This document shows positions 44,462 through 53,757 of a DNA stretch of 64,000 nt, piece after piece (positions within the stretch are counted from its first letter, which is position 1; each line of letters begins with the position of its first letter). Location: positions 1,116,001-1,180,000 of the forward strand of contig CAWDJV010000005.1 in the NCBI GenBank assembly GCA_963802795.1. Reading direction: 5' to 3'. The notes beneath the pieces are model-generated. The model was not told where the DNA came from, did no database searches, and saw only the letters and a list, made by a program, of their open reading frames with translations. Source of the DNA: JAIBJN01 sp963802795 (GTDB lineage Bacteria > Actinomycetota > Thermoleophilia > Gaiellales > Gaiellaceae). A program made the position numbers and the translations under genes.

Positions 44462-45676
44462 ATGCCGTACTACGTCAGCCGCGGCCGCGTTCCGCGCAAG
44501 CGCCACGTCCAGTTCCGGGAGAACGGGACGCTCCTGACCGAGGAGGTCATGGGGCTCGAGGGCTTCGTCGGGAACGAGTCGATCCTCTACCACCTCCACT
44601 CGCCGTGCCGCGTCCAGGAGGTCGCGAGCTTCGAGCCGATCGAGCGCGAGGAGTGGGTGCCCGACGGGCACGCCCACCGCCACCTTCGCACCCATGACGT
44701 CCCGCCCGGCGGAGACGCGATCTCGGGCCGTCGGCTCCTCATGTGGAACGACGACGTCGAGATCGCGCTCGTTCGCCCCACCGAGCCGATGGACTTCTTC
44801 TACCGAAACGGCGAGGGGGACGAGGTCGTCTTCGTCCACGAGGGGAGCGGGACGCTGGAGACGATCTTCGGGGACCTCCCGTACAAGGCCGGCGACTACG
44901 TCGTGATCCCGCGCGGGACGACCTACCGCTTCGCCCCCGAGGGAGACCAGCGTCACGTCGTCTTCACGTCGCCCGGCCTCATCGAGATCCCGCGCCGCTA
45001 TCGCAACGAATACGGGCAGCTCCTCGAGCACGCGCCCTACTACCACCGGGACCTGCATGCGCCGACCGATCTCCAGACCCACACCGACCGCGGGGAGCAC
45101 GTCGTCAAGCTGCGGATCAAGGACGGCTACCAGACCTACGTGCTCGACTACCACCCGTTCGACGTCATCGGCTGGGACGGCTACGTGTTCCCGTGGACGT
45201 TCTCGATCCACGACTTCGAGCCGATCACCGGGCGGATCCACATGCCGCCTCCGTCGCACCAGACCTTCCAGGGGCGCAACTTCGTGATCTGCTCGTTCTG
45301 CCCGCGAAAGCTCGACTTCGACCCGGACGCGATCCCGATCCCGTACCACCACTCGAACCTGAACAGCGAGGAGATGATCTATTACGTGGACGGGAACTTC
45401 TCCTCGCGCAAGGGGATCGAGATCGGGTCGGTGACCCTCCATCCCTCCGGAATCCCGCACGGCCCGCAGCCGGGCCTCGCGGAGAAGTCGATCGGGATGA
45501 CCGAGACCCACGAGCTGGCGGTGATGTGCGACACGTTCCACCCGCTGCGGCTCACCGCCTTCGCGCGCGAGCTCGAGGACCCCGCGTACGCATACTCCTG
45601 GTTCGAGGCTCCCGAGGCGGCGAAGTCCGCGAGGACCTCCGACGAGGACCCGGCCGGGGTGACGAGCCACTTTTGA
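44462..45676 (+). CDS. hmgA: homogentisate 1,2-dioxygenase
   Basis: 404 residues. Cupin-type dioxygenase of the HgmA family in its bacterial short form; iron-site residues in PYHHSNLNSEEMIYYVDGNF (in part) and TLHPSGIPHGPQPG, and substrate region FVHEGSGTLETIFGDLPYK. ATG 44462 with GGAGG 5 nt upstream. Opens the aromatic ring of homogentisate to maleylacetoacetate. Sits directly after hpd; its end overlaps the start of the HAD gene. Confidence 0.95.
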   Translation: MPYYVSRGRVPRKRHVQFRENGTLLTEEVMGLEGFVGNESILYHLHSPCRVQEVASFEPIEREEWVPDGHAHRHLRTHDVPPGGDAISGRRLLMWNDDVEIALVRPTEPMDFFYRNGEGDEVVFVHEGSGTLETIFGDLPYKAGDYVVIPRGTTYRFAPEGDQRHVVFTSPGLIEIPRRYRNEYGQLLEHAPYYHRDLHAPTDLQTHTDRGEHVVKLRIKDGYQTYVLDYHPFDVIGWDGYVFPWTFSIHDFEPITGRIHMPPPSHQTFQGRNFVICSFCPRKLDFDPDAIPIPYHHSNLNSEEMIYYVDGNFSSRKGIEIGSVTLHPSGIPHGPQPGLAEKSIGMTETHELAVMCDTFHPLRLTAFARELEDPAYAYSWFEAPEAAKSARTSDEDPAGVTSHF

Positions 45677-46308
45677 GCGGCCGCACCATCGTCGTCGACT
45701 TCGACGGCACGGTCACCAAGATGGATCTGCTCGACACGATCGCGGGCAGCTTCGGCGACCCGGCTGTCTACCAGGAGGTCGAGGACGGCCTCCACGGGGG
45801 CACGATGACTCTGCGCGAGGTGATCACGCGGGAGTTCAAGCCCGTGCGCAGGCCGCTCGAGGAGGTCGTCCGCTGGGAGCTCGAGAACGTCGAGATCCGG
45901 GAGGGTTTCTCCGAGCTCGTCGCCCTCGCGGAGGAGCGCGGCTGGCGGCTCGTGATCGTCTCGAGCGGCTTCCACGAGCTCATCGAGCCGATCCTCGAGC
46001 GCGAAGGCCTCGAGGTCGAGCTGCACGCGAACCGAATCGACCCGCGCCCCGACGGCTGGGTCGTGGACTGGCGCTACGACGAGTCCTGCGACAACTGCGG
46101 CGAGTCGTGCAAGCGCTCCGTCGTCAGGGGGCTCGCCGGCGGCGGCGAGATCGTCTACATCGGCGACGGCTACTCGGACCGCTGTGCCGCGGAGGCCTCC
46201 GACCGGGTGTTCGCGACGCGAGGCCTCGCCGGCTACCTGGACGAACGTGGCGTCGCCTACGAGCCCTTCGACGACTTCCACTCTGTCGCTTCGAGTCTCG
46301 CTTCCTGA
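45673..46308 (+). CDS. HAD-superfamily phosphatase (MtnX/SerB-like)
   Basis: 211 residues. HAD motif I VDFDGTVT (D-x-D-x-T), motif II VIVSSGF, motif III lysine K and motif IV YIGDGYSDRCAA. Cap segment contains a CDNCGESCKR cysteine cluster, seen in MtnX-like enzymes (2-hydroxy-3-keto-5-methylthiopentenyl-1-phosphate phosphatase). TTG start 45673 overlaps the hmgA stop (TTGA). No other methionine-salvage gene is nearby, so the exact substrate is open. Confidence 0.85.
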   Translation: MSGRTIVVDFDGTVTKMDLLDTIAGSFGDPAVYQEVEDGLHGGTMTLREVITREFKPVRRPLEEVVRWELENVEIREGFSELVALAEERGWRLVIVSSGFHELIEPILEREGLEVELHANRIDPRPDGWVVDWRYDESCDNCGESCKRSVVRGLAGGGEIVYIGDGYSDRCAAEASDRVFATRGLAGYLDERGVAYEPFDDFHSVASSLAS

Positions 46309-47095
46309 GCCCTTCGACTTCGGGCTCTCGACGGAGCGCTACCGCGCCTTCGGCCCCGACCTGGCGAACCTCTGGAAGGACGGGGCGGTCCACCGCGTGC
46401 TCGCCGGGCAGGAGGTGCGGATCGTGCCTGCGCCGGACGGCGTCCACGTCGAGCCGGCCGGACCGGAGCTCGCCGAGCCGGTGCGCCGCTACCTGGGCGC
46501 TCCCTTCGACCTCGATGCGTTCGCCGCCTTCGCGGCGGGCGAGCCTGTGCTGGGGCGGCTCGTCACGTCGCTACGCGGCTTCCGGCCGCCGCTCGTCCCG
46601 GACGCGTTCGAGACGCTCGTCACCTCGATCACCGCGCAGCAGATCTCGCTGCGCGCCGCCTTCAGCATCCGCAACCGTCTCATCGAAGCCTTCGGGGAGC
46701 GGCACGAGGCCGCCTACGCGTTCCCCACGCGCGAGCGGCTCGCGGCGGCGTCGATGGACGACCTGACTTCACTCGGATTCTCGCGCCGGAAGGCGGAGTA
46801 CGCCGTCGGCCTCGCGCGTGCGGAGCTCGACCTCGACGACCTCGCGGCGCTTCCCGACGAGGAGGTCAAGGCGGCGCTCGTCGCGCTTCCGGGGATCGGG
46901 GAGTGGACGGCGGACTGGTTTCTCGCGCGGCACCTGGGCAGGCCCGCGGCCTGGCCGGCCGGCGATCTCGGCCTCCGCAAGGCGGTGCTTCACTTCTACG
47001 GCGAGGAGGACACCCGCGCCGCCGGTGCGCGGTTTTCGAGCTTTGCCAACCTGGCGGCGCACTACCTGCTCCTCGGCCTTAGGGTTCCCGGCTGA
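46283..47095 (+). CDS. DNA-3-methyladenine glycosylase II-like (AlkA/HhH-GPD)
   Basis: About 270 residues. N-terminal TBP-like half, then the HhH-GPD domain: TLVTSITAQQISLRAAFSIR, LGFSRRKAEYAVGLAR, hairpin LPGIGEWTADWFLARHLG with the catalytic aspartate in PAGDLGLRKAV. Removes alkylated bases from DNA. The natural N-terminus (RVSLPEPFDFGLSTERY) lacks ATG/GTG/TTG; CTG 46283 is the closest candidate, while ATG 46184 would overlap the HAD gene by 125 nt. Confidence 0.85.
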   Translation: MSLRVSLPEPFDFGLSTERYRAFGPDLANLWKDGAVHRVLAGQEVRIVPAPDGVHVEPAGPELAEPVRRYLGAPFDLDAFAAFAAGEPVLGRLVTSLRGFRPPLVPDAFETLVTSITAQQISLRAAFSIRNRLIEAFGERHEAAYAFPTRERLAAASMDDLTSLGFSRRKAEYAVGLARAELDLDDLAALPDEEVKAALVALPGIGEWTADWFLARHLGRPAAWPAGDLGLRKAVLHFYGEEDTRAAGARFSSFANLAAHYLLLGLRVPG

Positions 47096-47123
47096 TGCCG
47101 CTTCCTCCAATGAACAGGCACTG

Positions 47124-47900
47124 ATGGCCTACGAAGCGCACGTCGAGGGTGTTCCCACGGAGGAGGTCCTGCGCCGGCTGATCGAGGAGGCGCGTGCCGC
47201 CGGGGCCGACCGGGTCGAGATCGAGACGTCGCACGAGGCCGGGGACGCGTGGATCCGCGCGGGCTTCACCGAGCTGGCGCGGGTGCTCGAAGCTCCCGTC
47301 GACGCGCTCGAGGCTCACATGGGTGCGCGCAAGGGGCCGTCCTTCGGCTCGATGCACGTGCAGAGCGACGACGTCGACGCGGTCGTGCGCGCCGTACGGC
47401 AGTTCGTGCCGCGGCTCCCGGGCGGCTCGCGGGGCAGCGTCGTCCTCAAGCCGCGGGACGGCTGGACGTCCGCCTACGACGAGCTCTGCGACCGCGAGCC
47501 CGAGATGCTGCGACGCCTCGCCCGGGAGCTCTCCGACCGCATGGGCGCCTTCGTCGTCGTCATGGGGCTCGAGGAGGGGCTGGTCGTCCGCTACGTCGCC
47601 CTCGAGCGGGGGCGGGTCGTGGACGAGTACCTGTCGGTCCCCGAGTACTACGGTCCTCTGCCGCCGGGCGAGGTGATCGCGCTCGGCGCCAACCCGCGAC
47701 TCATGTCGCGGCTCACGGGTGCCGACGCTGACGCCGTGCGTGCGACGGCGCGGACGGCCAGGGCCCCGGAGGAGCTTCCGCCTCCGCGCGAGCTTCTGGC
47801 CGAGCTCGGGCGCCTGTTCGGCCTCCCGCAGGCCGCCCAGGGCTACGGCGAAGCCGCCGACGCTCCCGACGCGATCGCGCTGCCGCGAGCGACGGCCTAG
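47124..47900 (+). CDS. hypothetical alpha/beta protein next to the DNA glycosylase
   Basis: 258 residues starting MAYEAHVEGVPTEEVLRRLI. The first 60 residues resemble the end of an acyltransferase-like fold (ETSHEAGDAWIRAGFTEL). The middle (GSMHVQSDDVDAVVRAVRQF; SVVLKPRDGWTSAYDELCD; VVVMGLEEGLVVRYVALERG) looks like two alpha/beta lobes. The C-terminus is Pro/Ala rich. No family recognised. Starts 26 nt after the glycosylase stop, so probably the same operon. Confidence 0.72.
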   Translation: MAYEAHVEGVPTEEVLRRLIEEARAAGADRVEIETSHEAGDAWIRAGFTELARVLEAPVDALEAHMGARKGPSFGSMHVQSDDVDAVVRAVRQFVPRLPGGSRGSVVLKPRDGWTSAYDELCDREPEMLRRLARELSDRMGAFVVVMGLEEGLVVRYVALERGRVVDEYLSVPEYYGPLPPGEVIALGANPRLMSRLTGADADAVRATARTARAPEELPPPRELLAELGRLFGLPQAAQGYGEAADAPDAIALPRATA

Positions 47901-49330
47901 AAACCTGCGGCGTAGCCGTCCTTGCGGCTGTCCGAGCCGCCGACGAGGACCTCTCCGCTCGCGAGAATGGCCTGGCCGCCGCCGAACGCTGCGCGGTCGC
48001 GGCTCGGCACCGGGCGTAGCCCCAGCGCCTCGATCTCGGCGCTCCGCTCCCACAGGCCCTCCTCCAGCAGCACGTCTTCGCCGTCGACCCGGAAGCGGGG
48101 GCGGTCGAGCGCCGCCTGGGGGTCGAGGTCGTCGTTCACGAGCGCCGAGACGAGCTGGACGTGCGCCTGCGCCTGCAGGAACCCGCCCATGACGCCGAAT
48201 GGCCCCGCGAGCCGACCGGCCCGCAGCAGCATCCCCGGGATGATCGTGTGGTACGGGCGCCGCCCGGGCTCGACTCGACCGGAGACGGCGAAGCAGGCCC
48301 CGCGATTCTGGAGGACGACGCCGGTTCCCGGGGCGACGACGCCCGAGCCGAAGCCCTCGAAGAGGCTCTGGATGAAGGAGACGGCGAGGCGGTCGCGGTC
48401 CACCGCGCAGAGGTACACGGTGCCCCCGGCCGGCTCCGCCACGGTGGCGGCACCCTCGCGGCGACGGCTCGCCAGGCGCTCCGGCTCCAGGAGAGGGCGA
48501 ACGTCGGCGCCGTCGCGGACGTGCGCGCAGGCGTCCTCGAGGGCGAGGCGGGCGCACTCGACCTGCTCCGCGAGCGACGGATCTCCCAGAGCGAGGAGGC
48601 CGAGCCCCTCGAGCGCCGCCACGCCCTGGGTCGGCGGCGGCAGCTCGGCCACCGTGACGCCGTGGTAGTCGAGCGTGAGCGGCTCCACCCATCGTGGCTC
48701 GTACTCGGCGAGATCTTCCTCCGAGAGCCAGGTGCTCGACGCGATCGCGGCGGCGACCTCGCCGCGATAGAGGGCGGGCGGGCCTTCGTCCGCGATTCGC
48801 CGAAGGGTCGCGCCCAGCTCCGGCAAGCGGGCCGTGGCGCCCGCCGAGGGAACGGGGCCCAGCTCCCGTGGGGCGCCGGCCCTTGCCCACGCCTCGGTGG
48901 TGATCGCGCCGACCGCAAAGCCCTCCTCGGCGGCGGCGATCGCGTCGCCGAGGGCCGTGTCGAGACCGAGGCGGCCGAAGCGCTCCGCGAGCGCCGCCCA
49001 GCCGGCGACCGCGCCCGGCACGGTCACCGACCGCGGGCCCCGGGCCGCGATGGGGGCAGTGGGGTCGGCGCCGCGCGGGGCCGGCCCTGCCGCGTCGAGC
49101 CCGTGCAGGTGCGCGCCGTCCCAGAGGAGCGCGAAGGCGTCGCCGCCGATCCCCGTCGACATCGGCTCCGTCACACAGAGGACGGCCGCCGCCGCGAGGG
49201 CGGCGTCGACCGCGTTTCCGCCCCGCTCGAGCGCGCGGAGGCCCGCGCGAGTTGCCAGCGGCTGGCTCGTGGCGACCATCGCCTCGGCGGCGACCGCCGG
49301 CGGCCGGGCGGGGGCGAGCCGGAACGGCAT
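47897..49330 (-). CDS. gamma-glutamyltransferase-like Ntn hydrolase
   Basis: 477 residues, shorter than E. coli Ggt (580) but full for actinobacterial relatives. ATSQPLATRAGLRALERGGN at the start, large-subunit STGIGGDAFALL, the self-cleavage threonine in AGGTVYLCAVD near 325 (TTH in Ggt), substrate loop and MGGFLQAQAHVQLVSALVND. No signal peptide, so intracellular. Convergent with the 47124 gene (4-nt overlap) and divergent from the hydrolase gene (24-nt gap). Confidence 0.87.
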   Translation of the reverse strand: MPFRLAPARPPAVAAEAMVATSQPLATRAGLRALERGGNAVDAALAAAAVLCVTEPMSTGIGGDAFALLWDGAHLHGLDAAGPAPRGADPTAPIAARGPRSVTVPGAVAGWAALAERFGRLGLDTALGDAIAAAEEGFAVGAITTEAWARAGAPRELGPVPSAGATARLPELGATLRRIADEGPPALYRGEVAAAIASSTWLSEEDLAEYEPRWVEPLTLDYHGVTVAELPPPTQGVAALEGLGLLALGDPSLAEQVECARLALEDACAHVRDGADVRPLLEPERLASRRREGAATVAEPAGGTVYLCAVDRDRLAVSFIQSLFEGFGSGVVAPGTGVVLQNRGACFAVSGRVEPGRRPYHTIIPGMLLRAGRLAGPFGVMGGFLQAQAHVQLVSALVNDDLDPQAALDRPRFRVDGEDVLLEEGLWERSAEIEALGLRPVPSRDRAAFGGGQAILASGEVLVGGSDSRKDGYAAGF

Positions 49331-49354
49331 CCTCTCGGTAGCATCGCACGGCCG

Positions 49355-50068
49355 GTGAGCCGCCCGACCGTCCTCCTCCTGCACGCGTTCCCGCTCGACC
49401 ACCGGATGTGGAACGGGCTCCGTCCGGCGCTCGAGGACGCCGGCTACGCGGTGGAAGCACCCGACTTCCCGGGACCGGCGGTCGAGCTCGGCTTCGCGGC
49501 CTGGGCACGGCGCGCGCTCGGGCTCGTCGAGGGTCCGTTCGTTCCGGTGGGCTGCTCGATGGGCGGCTACCTCGCGCTCGAGCTGTGGCGGCAGGCGCCC
49601 GAGCAGATTGCCGCCCTCGTCCTCGCGGACACGCGGGCCACGCCGGACTCGCCGGAGCAGCGCCTCGCCCGCGACGACGCGATCCGCCTGCTCGGAGAGG
49701 CCGGGCGCGGGGCTTTCTGGGACGACCTCGCGCCGCGACTCTTCTCGTCCGGCGCCGACCCGGCGGTGGTCGGCTGGGCCCGCAACGTCGCGCTCGAGCA
49801 ATCGATCACCGCGCTCGTCGCGACCCAGGAGACGATCCGCGACCGAGCCGATTCGCGCCCGACCCTGGCGACGATCGACGTCCCCGTCCTCGTCATCGTC
49901 GGCGAGGACGACCGGCTGACTCCGCCCGAGGACTCCGAAGCCATGGCCGCGGCGGTCCCCCGAGCGCGTCTGTCGCGCATCGCCGGCGCCGGCCATCTGG
50001 CGCCCGTCGAGCAGCCGGAGGCCGTGACGGCCGAGGTCGTCGCCTTCCTCGAGGAGGCCGCGCCGTGA
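49355..50068 (+). CDS. alpha/beta hydrolase
   Basis: 237 residues. VLLLHAFPLDHRMWNGL, nucleophile elbow VGCSMGGYLALEL, acid LVIVGEDDRLTPP and histidine GAGHLAPVEQP: a complete catalytic triad. GTG 49355 is 10 nt after TAGCAT (49339-49344). Stop overlaps the rhodanese start (GTGA). Substrate unknown. Confidence 0.87.
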   Translation: MSRPTVLLLHAFPLDHRMWNGLRPALEDAGYAVEAPDFPGPAVELGFAAWARRALGLVEGPFVPVGCSMGGYLALELWRQAPEQIAALVLADTRATPDSPEQRLARDDAIRLLGEAGRGAFWDDLAPRLFSSGADPAVVGWARNVALEQSITALVATQETIRDRADSRPTLATIDVPVLVIVGEDDRLTPPEDSEAMAAAVPRARLSRIAGAGHLAPVEQPEAVTAEVVAFLEEAAP

Positions 50069-50412
50069 CCGGCGACGAGCTCGCGGAGCTGCTCGAGCGG
50101 GACGAGATCGTGCTCGTCGATGTTCGGACGGAGGAGGAGTACGAGGGCTCGGCGGGCTACCCCTGTGACCCGCGGCAAGGGCATATCCCGGGAGCGATCA
50201 ACCTCGACCTGAACGAGCTCTACATGGCGGGCGACAGCGCCGGGCTTGCGCGCCTCCTCGAGGAGCGCGGAATCGCGGCGGGCAGGCCGGTCGTCGCCTA
50301 CTGCCATTCGGGGTCGCGGTCGGAGCTCGCCGCCGCGCTCCTGCGTGCGGCCGGCGTCGACGCCGTCAACTACGCCGGCTCGTGGCACGAGTGGTCGCGG
50401 CGAGAGGCATAG
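50065..50412 (+). CDS. rhodanese-like sulfurtransferase
   Basis: 115 residues, single rhodanese domain: VLVDVRTEEEYEGSAGYPCD, HIPGAINLDLNELYM and active-site loop YCHSGSRS with the catalytic cysteine. A Cys in the loop PCDPRQGH is unusual. Coupled to the hydrolase gene; its last 47 nt overlap the end of the convergent amidotransferase gene. Confidence 0.88.
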   Translation: MTGDELAELLERDEIVLVDVRTEEEYEGSAGYPCDPRQGHIPGAINLDLNELYMAGDSAGLARLLEERGIAAGRPVVAYCHSGSRSELAAALLRAAGVDAVNYAGSWHEWSRREA

Positions 50413-51106
50413 CCGTCTCGGCGACCGCGAGGAACCTCGCGCAGAGCTCCTTCCCGAGGGCGTTCCAGCCGGCGATCCGCTCGTCGGTCTCGGCGAGCAG
50501 GCGCTGAAGGTCGACAGGGCCGTCCTCCTCCGGCTTCGACGCCCGCACCCAGCGGACGAGGCTCTCGTGCGTCACCTCGGCGTGGAACTGCATCCCCCAC
50601 GCGAGCTCTCCTGCGCGAAAAGCCTGCAGGCAGCGCTCGTTGCGGGCGAGCGGGACGGCCCCGTCGGGCAGCTCGAAGTGGTAGCTGTGCCACTGAAGCG
50701 TGGAGAAGCGCGGCGCCAGGCCGCCGAAGACCGGGTCGTCGCGGGCCTCCTGCGTCAGCTCGACGTCGAACCAGCCGACCTCGGCGCTCGGCATCCGGCG
50801 GACGGCCCCGCCGAGCGCCTTGGCGACGAGCTGGCCGCCGAGGCAGACGCCCATGAGCGGCGTCCGATTGGCGGCGAGGCTCGCGAGGAGCCGGTGCTCG
50901 TCCCGGAGCCAGCTATGTCGGTCCTCCTGGTCGACGTGCATGGCGCCGCCGAACACGAGGACGGCGCCGTAGTCCTCGATGGGCGCGGCCGGGCGGGGCT
51001 CGCGCGAGATCAGCCACTCGTCGAGCTCGTCGCCGCGGCCGGCGACGGCGTCCGCGAAGACCCCCGACGCCGCGTCCGGCTGGTGAACGATCGAGAGGAC
51101 CTTCAT
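50366..51106 (-). CDS. class I glutamine amidotransferase-like protein (GMP-synthase-like)
   Basis: 246 residues. Nucleophile elbow MGVCLGGQLVA (cysteine near 90), FGGAMHVDQED region, and the His/Glu pair in GMQFHAEVTHES. Belongs to the YfeJ/GuaA-like amidotransferases acting on gamma-glutamyl or GMP-type substrates; it is not a PabA (no PabA-type motifs), although pabB lies close. TACTCT 6 nt before ATG. Confidence 0.85.
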   Translation of the reverse strand: MKVLSIVHQPDAASGVFADAVAGRGDELDEWLISREPRPAAPIEDYGAVLVFGGAMHVDQEDRHSWLRDEHRLLASLAANRTPLMGVCLGGQLVAKALGGAVRRMPSAEVGWFDVELTQEARDDPVFGGLAPRFSTLQWHSYHFELPDGAVPLARNERCLQAFRAGELAWGMQFHAEVTHESLVRWVRASKPEEDGPVDLQRLLAETDERIAGWNALGKELCARFLAVAETAMPLAATTRATSRRS

Positions 51107-51110
51107 CCGG

Positions 51111-51857
51111 TCAGAGTACGCGGTGACGCACCCAGACGTTCGGCTCCCAGTAGGCACCGAGGTCGGCCTCACGGTCGATCTCGAGGGGTGCGAGCCCGTG
51201 TGGGAAGACGTAGGTCCCGCTCTCTGGGAAGGGCTGCGCGGTCCATTCCTCCCACTCGGCGACCTTCCCGGTGATGCGGAGCGAGCGCGGTTCCGGGAGC
51301 AGGATCTCGCCCCCGAGCCGCACGTGTAGTCGGATCCAGGGGTCGAACGGGAGCCCGTCCTCCCGCGTCCAGGCCGCGTAGCGGTCGATCGGCGTCAGGG
51401 GGTAGCGCTCCTTCCACGTCGGACGGAGTGGGGCAACGAGGTCGGACAAGCCGTGCTTCGCCGCGATGTCGCGCATGGCCGCGATCATCGTCGGCGCGAG
51501 CCCGCCGCGCTGATGCGCGGGCGGGATCTCGATGGCGAGCGCCGACAGCGCGTTCGCCGTGCCTCCCTCGGCCAGGAGGCGGAAGCCGTCGGCGACGACC
51601 CCGTCGATCCCGGCCGGTAGGCCCTCGACGCTCCCGTCCCAGCCGAACGGAAGCGAGTGCCCCTGGGCGACGATCGCATCCGAGCCTTCGTCGTAGAGGA
51701 GGAACTGGAAGTCGCCGAACTCCTCGTCGAGCCCGCCCCAGTGCTCGTTGAGCACGTCGCCGTGCATGTTGTACTCGGGCCACACGTCCACGATCTCCTC
51801 CTCCGACCGCTTCCAGAGGTCGGGGCGCTCGGGGCAGGTGAAGATCCTCGGCGTCAC
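51111..51857 (-). CDS. GNAT-like hypothetical protein
   Basis: 248 residues from GTG 51857. N-terminal IFTCPERPDLWKRSEEEIVD, then an acetyltransferase-like core with ALSALAIEIPPAHQRGGLAP (acetyl-CoA loop region), TMIAAMRDIAAKHGLSDLVA and a C-terminal beta-rich half. Known homologues are uncharacterised. The start overlaps the end of the aminotransferase gene by 4 nt, so it is the third gene of the pab unit. Confidence 0.75.
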   Translation of the reverse strand: MTPRIFTCPERPDLWKRSEEEIVDVWPEYNMHGDVLNEHWGGLDEEFGDFQFLLYDEGSDAIVAQGHSLPFGWDGSVEGLPAGIDGVVADGFRLLAEGGTANALSALAIEIPPAHQRGGLAPTMIAAMRDIAAKHGLSDLVAPLRPTWKERYPLTPIDRYAAWTREDGLPFDPWIRLHVRLGGEILLPEPRSLRITGKVAEWEEWTAQPFPESGTYVFPHGLAPLEIDREADLGAYWEPNVWVRHRVL

Positions 51858-52708
51858 GCGGCGGCCGCCCTCCGGAGCGCCGCCTGGAGCTCGGCCGCGG
51901 CAGGGCCCGGCCTCCCGTCTCCGAGCGGCGCACCGTCCAGCTCCACCATGGGCATGACCTCGCGCACCGTAGACGTGGTGAACGCTTCGTCGGCCTCGGC
52001 GAGGTGCTCGACCGTGTAGACGCCCTCGCGCACCTGGTACCCGAGCCCTGCGGCCTCCTCGAGGAGCGTCGCGCGGGTCACGCCCGCAAGGATCCCGAGG
52101 TCGAGGACCGGCGTGAAGAGCTCCGTGCCGTGGCGCCACCAGACGTTCGTGACGGGGCCCTCGAGGACGACCTGACCGCTGGCGAGGAAGACCGCGTCGT
52201 CGGCTCCGCGGCGCCGAGCTTCGGCCTCGGCGGCCATGTTCACGGCATAGCTCGTCGACTTGACGCCGCCGAGCAGCCACGGGGCGTCCGCCCGCAGGCC
52301 TGGATCGAGTCCCAGCGGAACCGTGATCATGCGCAGGCCGCCCGCCCGGCGCTCTTCGAGGTCGGGCGGAAGCGTGCTCACCATGGCGAGCGTGGTCGGC
52401 TCTCCCTTCCCCTCTCGCCCGGGCGTCAGGTAGAGGCGGAGCACGGCGTCAGGCTCCCCGGCCCGCTCGACCGCTTCGGCCGCGAGCGACGCCAGCTCCC
52501 GGGGGTCGATCGTCGGCAGGTCGAGGCGGAAGGCCGAGCCGGCCAGGCGCTCCAGGTGCGCCTCGAGCCGGAAAGGCCGGCCGCCGTAGACGCGGAGCGT
52601 CTCGAATGCCGCCCTGCCCCGAAGGAGCGCCTCGTCGTCGGCGTGGAGGGCGGGCTCGTTCGGGTCGACGAGCCCGCGCCCGCCGACCGCGAGGGCGAGG
52701 ACGGTCAC
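51854..52708 (-). CDS. pabC: class IV aminotransferase, probable 4-amino-4-deoxychorismate lyase
   Basis: 284 residues. Fold type IV PLP enzyme: GRAAFETLRVYGGRPFRLEA at the N-terminus, PLP-lysine region LLGGVKSTSYAVNMAAEAEA, and EGPVTNVWWRHGTELFTPVL and the final TTSTVREVMPMVEL. Overlap of its GTG with the pabB stop (GTGA) supports the lyase role (pyruvate release giving p-aminobenzoate) over a branched-chain or D-amino-acid aminotransferase. Confidence 0.85.
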   Translation of the reverse strand: MTVLALAVGGRGLVDPNEPALHADDEALLRGRAAFETLRVYGGRPFRLEAHLERLAGSAFRLDLPTIDPRELASLAAEAVERAGEPDAVLRLYLTPGREGKGEPTTLAMVSTLPPDLEERRAGGLRMITVPLGLDPGLRADAPWLLGGVKSTSYAVNMAAEAEARRRGADDAVFLASGQVVLEGPVTNVWWRHGTELFTPVLDLGILAGVTRATLLEEAAGLGYQVREGVYTVEHLAEADEAFTTSTVREVMPMVELDGAPLGDGRPGPAAAELQAALRRAAAA

Positions 52709-53757
52709 GTGACGATCGCCTCGGGCACCAGGCTCCCCACGGCCGCGAGGAGCGGGCGCGCCTTCACCCACGATTCCTCGATCTCTGCCTGCGGGTCGGA
52801 GTCCCAGACGATCCCGCCTCCCACCCAGAGGTGGATCGCGCCGTCCGCCACGGCGAAGGTGCGGATCGTCAGCGCGAGCTCGAGGTCGCCGTTCGGCCAG
52901 ATGCGTCCGAGCGCTCCCATCGACGCGCCGCGACCGACCGGCTCGAAGGCGGCGATGTGGTCGAGGGCGGCGATCTTGGGCGCCCCGGTGACCGATCCAC
53001 CGGGGAACACGGCCCGGAGGAGCTCGGCGAGGCCGACGTCCTCCCGCAGACGTCCTTCGACGGTCGTGACCATGTGGACGACTCCCGCAAGCGCCTGCTC
53101 GGCCATCAGATCCGGCCAGCGCACCGAGCCGGGCTCGCAGACGCGCGAGAGGTCGTTCCGCTCGAGGTCGACGATCATCACGTGCTCGGCCGCGTCCTTC
53201 TCGGACCCGCGGAGCTCGCCGAGAACGCCGGCCGGCCTGGTGCCCTTGATCGGCTTCGTCCAGACACGTCGGCCGCGGCGGGCGAGGAAGAGCTCCGGCG
53301 AGGCGGAGACGACCGCCCAGCCGTCGCCGAGCAGCGGACGGGAGCGGAGCGGGCGCAGCGGCGCGAGCTGCGGCGCGAGCCCGTCCGCGTCTCCCTCGAA
53401 CGGCGCCTGGAGGTGCTGGACGAGGTTGACCTGGTAGACGTCGCCCCTGGCGATGGCCTCCCGCACCGACTCGATCGCGGTCGCCTGGCCCTCGTCGTCC
53501 CAGGTGCGCTGCCATTCGCCGATGCGATAGCGGCCGGCCGGCGCCGGTCGTTCGTCCTCAGGGCGGATGCGCGCGGCGAGGAGCGGAAGCCGGCAGGGCT
53601 CCGGCGGGTCGGGCCAGGGAGCGCGGCGGAGCGCGTGGGAGATGCGGTAACCGAGGAAGACGTCCGCGACCACGCCGTCGCTGCCGAAGAAGCCCTCGTC
53701 CGCGAGGTAGCCCTCCAGCTGGGCGAGTGGGTCGTCCGCGCTCCAGACTTCCAGCAT
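52705..53757 (-). CDS. pabB: aminodeoxychorismate synthase component I
   Basis: 350 residues, only the chorismate-binding domain without the variable N-terminal part. Motifs: IKGTRPAGVLGELRGSEKDA (PIKGT), EHVMIVDLERNDLSRVCEPG, VFPGGSVTGAPKIAAL and the final IHLWVGGGIVWDSDPQAEIEE (parts). Converts chorismate to 4-amino-4-deoxychorismate for folate. TAGCGT 7 nt before ATG 53757. Confidence 0.9.
   Translation of the reverse strand: MLEVWSADDPLAQLEGYLADEGFFGSDGVVADVFLGYRISHALRRAPWPDPPEPCRLPLLAARIRPEDERPAPAGRYRIGEWQRTWDDEGQATAIESVREAIARGDVYQVNLVQHLQAPFEGDADGLAPQLAPLRPLRSRPLLGDGWAVVSASPELFLARRGRRVWTKPIKGTRPAGVLGELRGSEKDAAEHVMIVDLERNDLSRVCEPGSVRWPDLMAEQALAGVVHMVTTVEGRLREDVGLAELLRAVFPGGSVTGAPKIAALDHIAAFEPVGRGASMGALGRIWPNGDLELALTIRTFAVADGAIHLWVGGGIVWDSDPQAEIEESWVKARPLLAAVGSLVPEAIVT

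Noticed and set aside
50366..51106. PabA subunit for PabB
   Set aside because: Amidotransferase is of the YfeJ/GuaA-like type, on a separate promoter, and lacks the TrpG/PabA sequence pattern.
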